Shown here one piece after another: positions 55,907 to 63,491 of a stretch of 64,000 nt of DNA. Positions within the stretch are counted from its first letter, which is position 1; each line of letters opens with the position of its first letter. The position numbers were made by a program, and so were the translations under genes. The stretch covers positions 1,231,501 to 1,295,500 of the forward strand of contig NZ_CP032694.1 in assembly GCF_003627755.1 (NCBI RefSeq). The letters run 5' to 3'. A model generated the notes under the pieces. The model searched no databases and was not told the DNA's origin. It worked only from the letters and a program-made list of their open reading frames with translations. This DNA is from Rhizobium jaguaris. GTDB taxonomy: Bacteria; Pseudomonadota; Alphaproteobacteria; Rhizobiales; Rhizobiaceae.

Positions 55907-56329
55907 ATGCCTATCCTCTACACCACCAAGGCTTCCGCCACCGGCGGTCGTGCAGGCCGCGCCGTTTCTGAAAACGGCGTCCTCGACGTCACCCTGACCG
56001 TGCCGAAGGAACTCGGCGGCGACGGCGCCACCGGCGCGAATCCCGAACAACTCTTCGCCGCCGGCTATTCCGCCTGCTTCCTCGGCGCTCTGAAATTTGT
56101 TGCGGGCCAACAGAAGGTCAAGATTCCGGAAGACGCCAAGGTAACCGCAACGGTTGGCATCGGTCCGCGCGCAGATGGCGGGGGTTTCGGCATCGAAGTA
56201 GCCCTGTCGGTTCACATTCCCGGCATGGACAAGGCCGAAGCTGAAAAGCTCGCCGCTGCCGCTCACATCGTCTGCCCCTACAGCCATGCCATGCGCACCT
56301 CGACGGAAGTGCCGGTTACGGTCGCCTGA
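55907..56329 (+). CDS. ohr: Organic hydroperoxide resistance peroxidase Ohr
   Basis: Ohr is a thiol peroxidase that reduces organic hydroperoxides, using lipoyl donors. The 140-residue protein has the catalytic pair Cys57 (GYSACFLGAL) and Cys123 (HIVCPYSHA), and Arg15 and Glu47 near the positions that support the cysteine in the family. The fold is the OsmC/Ohr dimer. It follows an AAGGAG ribosome site and ends before a strong rho-independent terminator. OhrR is encoded divergently. Confidence 0.96.
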   Translation: MPILYTTKASATGGRAGRAVSENGVLDVTLTVPKELGGDGATGANPEQLFAAGYSACFLGALKFVAGQQKVKIPEDAKVTATVGIGPRADGGGFGIEVALSVHIPGMDKAEAEKLAAAAHIVCPYSHAMRTSTEVPVTVA

Positions 56330-56373
56330 GAATAAGCTTTTCCCATCTCTCCGGCTGATGGAGTGGACGGCAC

Positions 56374-56416
56374 AAAGGAGCGGTACGCTTTTTGGCGCGC
56401 CGCTCCTTTTCTTTTG
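56374..56416 (+). terminator. Terminator of ohr
   Basis: AAAGGAGCGG (56374-56383) pairs perfectly with CCGCTCCTTT (56400-56409) over a 16-nt loop, followed by a T-rich TCTTTT tract. It lies 44 bases after the ohr stop. Confidence 0.9.
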
Positions 56417-56457
56417 CAAGAAATTTGCTATATATTTTCTTGAGAAAGGATATGGCC

Positions 56458-56841
56458 ATGACATCTGCCCAAGCAATGGGTCATGCGAATCCCAGTGAAA
56501 CCCTGGTCATCACCAAGGCGGTCGTGAATGCGGCCGAACGGCTGGGGCTGAATGCGCGCATGCTTGCCGCCGTGATCGGCGTTTCAGAAGCGACGGTGTC
56601 GCGCATGAAACGGCAAGATCATCTCCTGGAGCGGCACAGCAAATCATTTGAACTCGCCGTGCTCTTCATACGTCTGTTCCGCTCGCTCGATGCCATTGTC
56701 GGCGGCGATGAGGCCGTGGCGCGGCAATGGCTGCGTAATGTCAATCTTGCCTTCGGTGCGACGCCGCTTGAAAAGATTACCTCCGTCTCCGGATTGACCG
56801 ATGTCCTTGCCTATCTGGACGCCCGCCGCGCTCTCGTCTGA
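56458..56841 (+). CDS. Xre/MbcA/ParS-type antitoxin (DUF2384)
   Basis: This 127-residue protein has an N-terminal Xre-like HTH (ETLVITKAVVNAAERLGLNARMLAAVIGVSEATVSRMKR) and the C-terminal DUF2384 region (HSKSFELAVLFIRLFRSLDAIVGGDEAVARQWLRNVNLAFGATPLEKI). That region binds the RES toxin. It represses the operon and neutralises the toxin encoded by the overlapping next gene. The ATG at 56458 is preferred over 56452 because AAAGGAT is then spaced normally. Confidence 0.9.
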   Translation: MTSAQAMGHANPSETLVITKAVVNAAERLGLNARMLAAVIGVSEATVSRMKRQDHLLERHSKSFELAVLFIRLFRSLDAIVGGDEAVARQWLRNVNLAFGATPLEKITSVSGLTDVLAYLDARRALV

Positions 56842-57559
56842 GGCTCGGCCTATCTCCGGCCGCTATTGGCGGCTGGTAGAGGCGCAGCATCAGGTCTCGA
56901 CATTGAAGCTGGTCGATACGCTGGAAGAGCAGGCACTTCTCGAACATTTGCTGGAGGAGAGCAAGCCGGCTTTGCCGCCGGAATGCGTCGGCCTGGATTA
57001 TCTGCTGGCCACGCCCTTCCGCTACGGAGCGATCTATCCATACGGCTCGCGCTTCAGACGGGCTGGACGTACGCTAGGCGTCTTTTACGCCTCCGAACAG
57101 GTCGAAACGGCGCTGGCTGAAATGAGTTTTTACAGGCTGCTTTTCTTCGGCGATTCTCCTGAGACGCCTTTGCCCGCCAATGCGGCGGAATATACCGCCT
57201 TTGCCGCTGCGATCGCGACCAACGAGGCGATCGATCTTACCCATTCACCGTTGGATCGGGATCGCGAGGCTTGGACCGATCCCGTTAACTATGAAGCCTG
57301 CCAGGCGCTCGCGAACGCGGCGCGGGCAGGGGGCATTCAAGCGATCCTCTACCGGTCCGTCAGGGATCCCCAAGGCGGGAAGAATATTGCGCTTCTGACA
57401 GCCCATGCCTTTGCTGCGCGCGAACCCGTCGAACGCCAGACCTGGCGTATCCGACTATCGCCAACGGGCGTTCAGGCGCTCTGCGATTTTCCGAAAAGCC
57501 GCATTGGTTTCGCGCGCAGCGATTTTGGTGCCGATCCCCGCATGGGAACTAACGCTTAA
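56801..57559 (+). CDS. RES-domain toxin
   Basis: This 252-residue RES-family toxin should deplete NAD+ by phosphorolysis or hydrolysis, as MbcT and related toxins do. RES landmarks are SGRYWRLVEAQHQV (Arg), RRAGRTLGVFYASEQVETALAEM (Tyr and Glu) and a C-terminal region with ILYRSVRDPQGGKNIALL. The only ATG in frame before the domain lies 41 bases inside the antitoxin, so the two genes overlap; a later non-ATG start is possible. Antitoxin and toxin form an Xre-RES type II pair. Confidence 0.88.
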   Translation: MSLPIWTPAALSSEARPISGRYWRLVEAQHQVSTLKLVDTLEEQALLEHLLEESKPALPPECVGLDYLLATPFRYGAIYPYGSRFRRAGRTLGVFYASEQVETALAEMSFYRLLFFGDSPETPLPANAAEYTAFAAAIATNEAIDLTHSPLDRDREAWTDPVNYEACQALANAARAGGIQAILYRSVRDPQGGKNIALLTAHAFAAREPVERQTWRIRLSPTGVQALCDFPKSRIGFARSDFGADPRMGTNA

Positions 57560-58002
57560 GACAGCGCCAACAGATCCCGTCGCAACCGGTCGGCATTGCC
57601 GTCGGGCAGCCGCGCTTCCACTTCGGCGTGCGTTACCTTCCAGATCGGTACGGCTGCCGCAAGCACCGCTTTGCCCGATGGTGTCAGGCCGAGCAACCGT
57701 GCACGGCGATCCCTGGGATTGGGCAGAATAGTCACCCAGCCCCGGCGCGTCAGCGGTTTTAAGGCCGCCGTCAGCGTCGTCTGGTCTATTGCGAGCAGGG
57801 TTGCGACCGGTCCCATGGCCGCAGGCTCCGGCCTGTTCAGCGACATCATCAGGGAAAATTGGCCGTTGGTAAGTCCGAGCGGCCTCAGTGCTTCATCGAA
57901 ACGGCGCGCTAAAGCCCGGGCAGCGCGCTGTACATGCAGGCAAAGGCAGCTATCGCGCACCAGTAGTGTCGTCTCGAAGGGAATTTCAATCACGTTTGAC
58001 AT
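57556..58002 (-). CDS. MarR-family regulator (divergent from DUF899 gene)
   Basis: This 148-residue MarR protein has the winged HTH (ATLLAIDQTTLTAALKPLTRRGWVTILPNPRDRRARLLGLTPSGKA) flanked by dimerisation helices. Two cysteines in RDSCLCLHVQRAARAL sit near the N-terminus, close to where OhrR and HypR place redox-sensing cysteines, so thiol sensing is possible. It is divergent from a DUF899 gene and a perfect 16-bp palindrome lies just upstream of its start. Its stop overlaps that of the convergent RES toxin gene. Confidence 0.88.
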   Translation of the reverse strand: MSNVIEIPFETTLLVRDSCLCLHVQRAARALARRFDEALRPLGLTNGQFSLMMSLNRPEPAAMGPVATLLAIDQTTLTAALKPLTRRGWVTILPNPRDRRARLLGLTPSGKAVLAAAVPIWKVTHAEVEARLPDGNADRLRRDLLALS

Positions 58003-58011
58003 GGTTCATTA

Positions 58012-58027
58012 ATATTGATATCAATAT
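58012..58027. promoter_or_regulatory. Perfect palindrome between MarR and DUF899 genes
   Basis: ATATTGATATCAATAT (58012-58027) is a perfect 16-bp palindrome 9 bases upstream of the MarR start and 48 bases before the DUF899 gene. It is the expected binding site of the divergent MarR protein, which would then repress both genes. Confidence 0.7.
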
Positions 58028-58075
58028 ATTTGTCAAGATTGGTGAAAAAGCAGACGCCGGAGGAGGGCGCGGGCA

Positions 58076-58801
58076 ATGAACCAAATCGTCTCACGTGAGG
58101 TGTGGCTGGAGGCCCGCCGCGAACTGCTTGCCAAGGAGAAGGAAGCGACGCATCTGCGCGACCGTGTCAATGCCGAACGCTTGGTGCTGCCCTGGGTCAA
58201 AGTCGATAAGGATTATGTTTTCGACACGCCCACGGGCCGGAAATCGCTTGCCGACCTCTTCGACGACCGCAGTCAATTGATCGTGTATCACTTCATGCTC
58301 GGTCCGAAGTGGGAGGCCGGATGTCCCGGCTGCTCGTTCCTCGCCGATCATTTCGATGGCGCGCTGCCGCATCTCAATCATCACGACGTCACCCTCATTG
58401 CGGTTGCCCGCGCGCCGATCGAGAAGATCGAGGCCTACAAGAAACGCATGGGCTGGAAGTTCCCCTGGGTGTCGTCTTTCGCAAACGATTTCAATTTCGA
58501 CTATCACGTCTCCTTCACCGAAGAGCAGCTTGCCGGCGAAACGGTGTTCTATAATTTCAGTGCCATGGATGCCAAGAACGGCAACGACGAGCTCCCCGGA
58601 CTCAGCGCCTTCTACAAGGATGAAGCCGGCAGTATCTTCCACACCTATTCCAGCTATGCCCGCGGTGGCGAGGAGATGATCGGCACGCTGATGATCCTCG
58701 ACAATGCGCCGAAGGGCCGCAATGAAGGGAGCACCATGGATTTTGTTCGTCGCCACGATGAATATGAAGAAGTCCCGAAAGCGCAATCCTCCTGTCATTG
58801 A
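58076..58801 (+). CDS. DUF899 thioredoxin-like protein
   Basis: This 241-residue protein of the DUF899 family has a thioredoxin-like fold. The region WEAGCPGCSFLADHFDGALPHL carries a CPGC motif that replaces the thioredoxin CxxC. VTLIAVARAPIEKIEAYKKRMGW and FYKDEAGSIFHTYSSYARGGEEM are typical of the family. The reaction it catalyses is not established. A GGAGGAG ribosome site precedes the ATG. Control by the divergent MarR regulator is likely, given the palindrome between them. Confidence 0.87.
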   Translation: MNQIVSREVWLEARRELLAKEKEATHLRDRVNAERLVLPWVKVDKDYVFDTPTGRKSLADLFDDRSQLIVYHFMLGPKWEAGCPGCSFLADHFDGALPHLNHHDVTLIAVARAPIEKIEAYKKRMGWKFPWVSSFANDFNFDYHVSFTEEQLAGETVFYNFSAMDAKNGNDELPGLSAFYKDEAGSIFHTYSSYARGGEEMIGTLMILDNAPKGRNEGSTMDFVRRHDEYEEVPKAQSSCH

Positions 58802-58919
58802 CCGCTGGGCGCCTAAGCCGCACGACTCTCCGCGGAAAATCGCCTGGAACAAAGACCCGAAGTAGGTGTTTAGAACGCTACGGGGCATAGGGCTCGGCCA
58901 ATCGCAGAGGAGGGACGCG

Positions 58920-59393
58920 ATGAAGGCAGAACTGACGGAAGAACACGCATTCCTGCAAAGACTGCTCGGCAGATGGGAGGTCAATGCCGCCGACCCGGAC
59001 GGCAGGATTGATCACGGTGTCTGGACAGAAACTGTCCGCGCGCTGCATGGCCTTTGGTTTTTATGCGAAGGTGAGGGCACGATGCCCGGCGGCGGTGCGG
59101 CCGCGACGCTGCTGACGCTCGGCTATGATCCCGACAAGGGCAAATATATCGGCACCTGGATCGGGAGCATGATGAACCATATGTGGATCTATGAAGGCAC
59201 TCTCGATCAGACCGGCCGCACGCTGCTGCTCGACACGTCTGGGCCGGATTTTGAGCACGAAGGCCAATCGGCCAGCTATCGTGAAGCCATCACATTCATC
59301 AATGACAATGAACGCGTCTTTTCCTCCAGCGTCCGCCAGCCAGACGGAAGCTGGAAAGAGTTCATGATCGCCAATTACCGCCGCAAGCACTAG
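58920..59393 (+). CDS. DUF1579-family protein
   Basis: This 157-residue protein fits DUF1579 and similar lipocalin-like domains: HAFLQRLLGRWEVNAADPDG, LHGLWFLCEGEGTMPGGG, TLGYDPDKGKYIGTWIGSMMNHMWIYEG, and a C-terminal SWKEFMIANYRRK. The function is unknown. A strong GAGGAGGG site lies eight bases before the ATG. It is 11 bases from the following VOC gene, so the two are probably cotranscribed, perhaps with the DUF899 gene upstream. Confidence 0.82.
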   Translation: MKAELTEEHAFLQRLLGRWEVNAADPDGRIDHGVWTETVRALHGLWFLCEGEGTMPGGGAAATLLTLGYDPDKGKYIGTWIGSMMNHMWIYEGTLDQTGRTLLLDTSGPDFEHEGQSASYREAITFINDNERVFSSSVRQPDGSWKEFMIANYRRKH

Positions 59394-59404
59394 GGAGAGC
59401 TACA

Positions 59405-60181
59405 ATGGCTGCGAAGGGATATTTTGTATGGTACGAACTCATGACCACCGACATGGCCGCGGGAGAGGCCTTCTACCGCAAGGTTGTCGGCTGGGATGCC
59501 AAGGATGCCGGCATGCCGGACATCCAAATGGCGTATACGTTGTTCAGCGCGGGTGCAGGCCCGATCGCCGGGATGATGATCCTGCCGGAAGAAGCCAAGG
59601 CCATGGGTACGCCGCCCTGCTGGACCGGCTATATCAGCGTGCCCAATGTCGATGAGGCCGCCAAGACGATCGCTGCAAAGGGTGGCAGGGTCTATCGCGA
59701 GCCAGGGGATATTCCCGGTGTCGGCCGTTTCGCCGTCGTCGCCGATCCCTATGGTGCTGCCTTCTGCATCTTCACGCCGTTGCCCGGCGAGGACTGGCAG
59801 CCGTCGGAACCCAATGCTCCCGGCTATATAGGTTGGCACGAGCTATATGCCGGCGACGGCCCGAAGGCCTTCGATTTCTATCGTGATATGTTCGGGTGGG
59901 AATCGAGTTCCGACTTCGACATGGGTCCGATGGGCACATACAAGATCTTCAAGATCGGCGACCGCGACTTCGGCGGCATCATGACCAAGCCCGCGGAAAT
60001 GCCGATGGCGGCCTGGAACTTCTATTTCAATGTTCCCGCTATCGACGCCGCCGTCGGTCGGGTCAACGAAGCCGGCGGAAAGGTCGTCAACGGCCCGATG
60101 GAAGTCCCCGGCGGCAGCTGGATCGTCCAGTGCACCGATCCGCAAGGCGCGTTCTTCTCACTCGTTGCTCCGGTCAGATAG
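59405..60181 (+). CDS. VOC-family protein with two glyoxalase-like domains
   Basis: This 258-residue protein consists of two VOC (glyoxalase/bleomycin resistance-like) modules. The first (about residues 5-120) contains VWYELMTTDMAAGEAFYRKVVGWDAKD and DPYGAAFCIF. The second (about 130-255) has GWHELYAGDGPKAFDFYRDMFGWES and DPQGAFFSLVAP. The paired arrangement resembles proteins annotated as glyoxalase-like in mycobacteria and rhizobia. The substrate is unknown. The gene is followed by two strong hairpins that look like terminators. Confidence 0.88.
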   Translation: MAAKGYFVWYELMTTDMAAGEAFYRKVVGWDAKDAGMPDIQMAYTLFSAGAGPIAGMMILPEEAKAMGTPPCWTGYISVPNVDEAAKTIAAKGGRVYREPGDIPGVGRFAVVADPYGAAFCIFTPLPGEDWQPSEPNAPGYIGWHELYAGDGPKAFDFYRDMFGWESSSDFDMGPMGTYKIFKIGDRDFGGIMTKPAEMPMAAWNFYFNVPAIDAAVGRVNEAGGKVVNGPMEVPGGSWIVQCTDPQGAFFSLVAPVR

Positions 60182-60187
60182 CAACTC

Positions 60188-60250
60188 GAGTGAGATTGCC
60201 GCAGGCAATCTCACTCCAGATCTTCGGTTCGGCCCTCTCCCCCGAGGGCC
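60188..60250 (+). terminator. Tandem hairpins after the VOC gene
   Basis: The first hairpin is perfect: GAGTGAGATTGCC (60188-60200) with GGCAATCTCACTC (60204-60216), 13 bp around a 3-nt loop. The second has GGCCCTC (60231-60237) with GAGGGCC (60244-60250). Neither is followed by a clear T-run, so they may also stabilise the 3' end. Confidence 0.7.
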
Positions 60251-60393
60251 AGCCTCCGACTCCACTGTGGAATCCGGGTACGCAATGGTGTCAAGCCCGC
60301 TCGTGATGGGACGCTGCGGGCGTTATCCTTGCTGAAAATATCGTCGTAGGGCATTCTGCAGATCAATCCTCTCAGCATTGACGGGGTGATGCT

Positions 60394-60942
60394 GTGACAG
60401 AGCGTGGTTTGCCGGGTTCATTAATGATCAGACGCGCGCGCCGATCGGATGCCGAAGCCTTATCGGGTTTCGCGGCGAGACTATTCCGCGAGACCTACGG
60501 CAACGACACGGCAGCGTCCGATCTTGATTCCTATATCTGCAAGAATTTCAACACGAGCCGTCAGCAGGCGGAGATCGCCGATCCCTCGGCCGCCGTTTTT
60601 CTCGCGATGGCCGATGATCTGATTGTCGGATATGCCCACGTCGTTGTGGGCCCATCCGCTGGAGGCTCCGCGTTTCTGAACCGGATTTATGTGGATGCCG
60701 AATGGAGGGGAAGCGGATTGGCCAACGATCTCCTCGAGGCGGTTGTCGGCGAGTCCGGGCAGCGTGGTGTTACGCGCTTGGAGCTCACTGTATTCGAACG
60801 AAACGTGCGGGCCCTGGCGTTCTACAAACGGGTTGGATTTGCCGCAACGGGCATGACAACGTTTTTGGTTGGCGAGGACTTGCAGACCGACCTCGTGATG
60901 ACATTGGATTTGATCGGGCGGTTTGACAGCGGATCAGCCTAG
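60394..60942 (+). CDS. GNAT-family N-acetyltransferase
   Basis: This 182-residue GNAT acetyltransferase has the fold order MIRRARRSDAEALSGFAARLFRETYG at the N-terminus and the acetyl-CoA binding segment FLNRIYVDAEWRGSGLANDLLEAVV (motif A, RxxGxA/G form here RGSGLA). It ends with ERNVRALAFYKRVGFAATG. The target is unknown. The GTG at 60394 is taken as the start, but ATG 60424 (ten codons in) is also possible, and neither has a strong ribosome site. Confidence 0.86.
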   Translation: MTERGLPGSLMIRRARRSDAEALSGFAARLFRETYGNDTAASDLDSYICKNFNTSRQQAEIADPSAAVFLAMADDLIVGYAHVVVGPSAGGSAFLNRIYVDAEWRGSGLANDLLEAVVGESGQRGVTRLELTVFERNVRALAFYKRVGFAATGMTTFLVGEDLQTDLVMTLDLIGRFDSGSA

Positions 60943-60959
60943 CTTATGGCGCCGTGCTT

Positions 60960-61039
60960 ACTTTCGCGAAAGCAGCCTCAATGAAATGCAGAGAACTTCT
61001 GTCGCGGCAATTCAACCTGTGCGGTTGAATTGCGAAAGT
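60960..61039. terminator. Nested hairpin element between GNAT and HerA-like genes
   Basis: GCAATTCAACC (61007-61017) pairs perfectly with GGTTGAATTGC (61023-61033) around a 5-nt loop. An outer pair ACTTTCGC (60960-60967) with GCGAAAGT (61032-61039) encloses it. It lies between convergent genes, so a bidirectional terminator is the simplest role; a mobile repeat remnant is another. Confidence 0.5.
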
Positions 61040-61090
61040 TAGTATTCAAAATTTGAGCAGACGATTGGCTTTGAAGGGGAGGGAGCCCCT

Positions 61091-62620
61091 TTACCGCTTC
61101 AAGCTTCCCATAATCCCCCGGACCAGCGCGCGCCCGACCTGTGTTGCGACCGTGCGCGCCATGCTCTTCATCGCCGCTTCCAAGATCGTCTCACGCTGGT
61201 AGCCGGAACGGTCGCGGCTTGCCGGCTTGTCATTGTCGCCACCGAAGCCTGGAAGTGTCCAGCGACCACCGGCGCTCCCGCTGTCCTGTTTGGCGGCATC
61301 CTGCTCGCCGGCCTTGCGGGCGCGGGCGGTGAGGATTTCGAAGGCGGATTCGCGATCGACCGTCTCGTCATAGAGGCCGGCGACCGGGCTGGCATTGATG
61401 ACGGCTTGCCGTTCTGTGTCGGTTACCGGCCCGATGCGGCCGGACGGCGGGCGGATCAAGGTACGCTCGACGATCGAGGGCGCGCCCTTGCCTTCAAGCA
61501 TGGAGACCAGCGCTTCGCCGGTGCCGAGCGTCGTGATGACCTCGGCGCAATTGAAGGCAGGATTGGGTCGGAAGGTTTCGGCGGCCGTCTGCACTGCCTT
61601 TTGTTCGCGCGGCGAATAGGCGCACAACGCATGCTGGACGCGGTTGCCAAGCTGGGCAAGCATCGTTTCCGGCACATCGAGCGGGTTTTGCGTCACGAAA
61701 TAAACGCCGACACCCTTGGAGCGGATCAGGCGCACGACCTGCTCGACGCGCTCGATCAGCACTTTCGGCGCCTCGTTGAAGAGCAGGTGCGCCTCGTCGA
61801 AGAAGAACACCAGCTTCGGCTTTTCGGGGTCGCCGACCTCCGGCAGCTCCTCGAAGAGTTCGGACAGCAGCCACAACAGGAAAGTGGCGTAGAGGCGCGG
61901 GTTCATCATCAGCTTGTCGGCAGCGAGCACCGAGATCTGTCCGTAACCGTCATTGCTCACGCGCATGATGTCGGAAATTTTCAGCGCCGGCTCGCCGAAG
62001 AAATTTTCCGCCCCCTGTTGTTCCAGCACCAGCAACGCCCGCTGGATCGAACCGACGGACGACTTCGAGATCAGGCCGAATTGGCTAGAAAGCTCGCTAG
62101 CATTGTCGCCCATGTAGTTCAGCAGCGCCTGGAGATCCTTGAGGTCGAGCAGCGCCAGACCATTTTCATCGGCGATCTTGAAGGCGATGTTGAGTACGCC
62201 TTCCTGCGCCTCTGATGCGTCCATCAGCCGTGCCAGCAGCAGCGGTCCCATCTCGGCAATGGTGGTGCGCACGCGATGGCCTTTTTCGCCATAGAGATCC
62301 CAGAAGATCACGGGGAATAGCTCGAACTCGTAAGGGGAGAGGCCGATTTCCTCCGCGCGCTTCAAAAGGAAATCCTTGGGCTCGCCCTTGGCGGCAACGC
62401 CGGAGAGGTCGCCCTTGATGTCGGCACAGAAGACCGGAACGCCGGCTTTGGAAAAACCCTCCGCCAGCACCTGCAGCGTCACCGTCTTGCCGGTGCCTGT
62501 CGCCCCGGTGACAAGACCGTGGCGATTGCCGAATTTCAGGGTCAGATATTCGTCCTTGTTGACGCTGTCGTCCGGATTGCGGCTGGCGCCGACGAAAATC
62601 TGTCCGTCTTGCTGCGGCAT
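61091..62620 (-). CDS. HerA/DUF853-like ATPase
   Basis: This 509-residue P-loop ATPase fits the DUF853 group of HerA/FtsK-like helicase-translocase proteins. Walker A is GATGTGKTVTLQVLAEGFSK and Walker B is FFFDEAHLLFNEAPKVLIERVEQVVRLIRSKGVGV. The arginine-finger region is around RVQHALCAYSPREQKAV. No NurA-type nuclease gene lies adjacent, so it is not the archaeal end-resection pair. The ATG at 62620 is preferred over an in-frame start ten codons earlier. The chain ends in a conserved basic tail (GRALVRGIMGSLKR). The function in rhizobia is unknown. Confidence 0.87.
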   Translation of the reverse strand: MPQQDGQIFVGASRNPDDSVNKDEYLTLKFGNRHGLVTGATGTGKTVTLQVLAEGFSKAGVPVFCADIKGDLSGVAAKGEPKDFLLKRAEEIGLSPYEFELFPVIFWDLYGEKGHRVRTTIAEMGPLLLARLMDASEAQEGVLNIAFKIADENGLALLDLKDLQALLNYMGDNASELSSQFGLISKSSVGSIQRALLVLEQQGAENFFGEPALKISDIMRVSNDGYGQISVLAADKLMMNPRLYATFLLWLLSELFEELPEVGDPEKPKLVFFFDEAHLLFNEAPKVLIERVEQVVRLIRSKGVGVYFVTQNPLDVPETMLAQLGNRVQHALCAYSPREQKAVQTAAETFRPNPAFNCAEVITTLGTGEALVSMLEGKGAPSIVERTLIRPPSGRIGPVTDTERQAVINASPVAGLYDETVDRESAFEILTARARKAGEQDAAKQDSGSAGGRWTLPGFGGDNDKPASRDRSGYQRETILEAAMKSMARTVATQVGRALVRGIMGSLKR

Positions 62621-62651
62621 GAGGTGTCGTCTCCCTTTGGGCGGCGGCACA

Positions 62652-62670
62652 GCAGCCTTCAGAAGGCTGC
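62652..62670. promoter_or_regulatory. Hairpin in the HerA-like/small-protein divergent gap
   Basis: GCAGCCTT (62652-62659) and AAGGCTGC (62663-62670) form a perfect 8-bp stem with a 3-nt loop, 32 bases upstream of the HerA-like start. It would lie in the leader transcript of that gene. Confidence 0.4.
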
Positions 62671-62807
62671 CACGGCCCGTTCATTGATTTGTCCTGACGC
62701 TGTTATAAGAAGAGACTTGAATGGGGACAACCGTTCGCTTCATGGTGATGCTTCCGGTAGAGTGGGCTGCAACCCGGTCCGGCTCGAGTCGGTGGGCGCA
62801 TTCAATT

Positions 62808-62824
62808 ACGTTGACGTTCACGTT
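62808..62824. promoter_or_regulatory. Triple ACGTT direct repeat
   Basis: ACGTT occurs at 62808, 62814 and 62820, a strict 6-bp period, just upstream of the ribosome site of the small protein at 62849. Such helical half-turn spacing could mark cooperative regulator binding, but no known box matches. Confidence 0.3.
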
Positions 62825-62848
62825 ATAAGTAACAGGCAGGAGGCCAGA

Positions 62849-63244
62849 ATGAACGAGATTATTGATCAGATCGCAACGAAAGCCGGCATTTCCCCCGATA
62901 TCGCGGAGAAAGCCGTTGGCATGATGCTTGGTTTCCTTCAACGCGAGGCCCCCGATGGTCCGGTCACCAAGATGATCGAATCCATCCCCGGCGCTTCCGA
63001 TCTGGTGGCGCAATACAACGGTGAAGAAACGTCCGGCGGCGGCCTGCTCGGCGGCCTCCTCAATGCCGTTGGCGCCGGTGGCGGCCTCATGGGGCTCGGC
63101 CAATCCCTAATGAGCAGTGGCCTCAGCATGGGCGAAATTTCCTCGCTCGCCAAGGAAACCATTGCGACCGCCCGCGAGCATGCCGGCGATGAAGTGGTCG
63201 ATCAGGTCGTCAATTCCGTGCCGGGATTGAGCCAGTTCCTGTAA
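62849..63244 (+). CDS. Small Gly-rich protein, DUF2780/DUF2267-like
   Basis: This 131-residue protein begins MNEIIDQIATKAGISPDIAEKAVGMMLGFLQREAPDGPVTKMIESIPGASDLV, which recalls the helical DUF2780/DUF2267 group. A flexible Gly-rich middle (SGGGLLGGLLNAVGAGGGLMG) and an amphipathic C-terminus follow. It has no signal peptide or clear membrane span. GCAGGAGG precedes the ATG. The family call is tentative and the function unknown. A RIME-like repeat starts nine bases after its stop. Confidence 0.75.
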   Translation: MNEIIDQIATKAGISPDIAEKAVGMMLGFLQREAPDGPVTKMIESIPGASDLVAQYNGEETSGGGLLGGLLNAVGAGGGLMGLGQSLMSSGLSMGEISSLAKETIATAREHAGDEVVDQVVNSVPGLSQFL

Positions 63245-63252
63245 TCCATTTC

Positions 63253-63466
63253 ATCCCCTCTCCCCGCTTGCGGGGGGAGGGCTAGGGTGAGGGGGCCAGG
63301 CACGTAGGCTCGGCAACGGTGGATGAGCCTGGCGGTCTTCGAGACGATGGAACGGCGTCTTCCACGCTTGCAGCTGGACCGGAGAAAGCCCCTTATCCGA
63401 GTCGTCGACATTTCGCGTCGCTCAATGTCTCCGCCCCACCTTCTCCCCGTACTGCGGGGCGAAGGT
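63253..63466. repeat. RIME-like intergenic repeat, copy B
   Basis: One end reads TCCCCGC-ttGCGGGGGGAGG followed by GCTAGGGTGAGGGG. The other end has CCCCACCTTCTCCCCG with a GCGGGGCGAAGG arm. These match the ends of the element at 14294-14444. A longer middle containing further short inverted repeats separates them. It fills the gap between the Gly-rich protein and the metallophosphoesterase. Naming as RIME is inference from memory. Confidence 0.8.
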
Positions 63467-63491
63467 GTTTCGTTTCTCACAGGCCAGCCCT

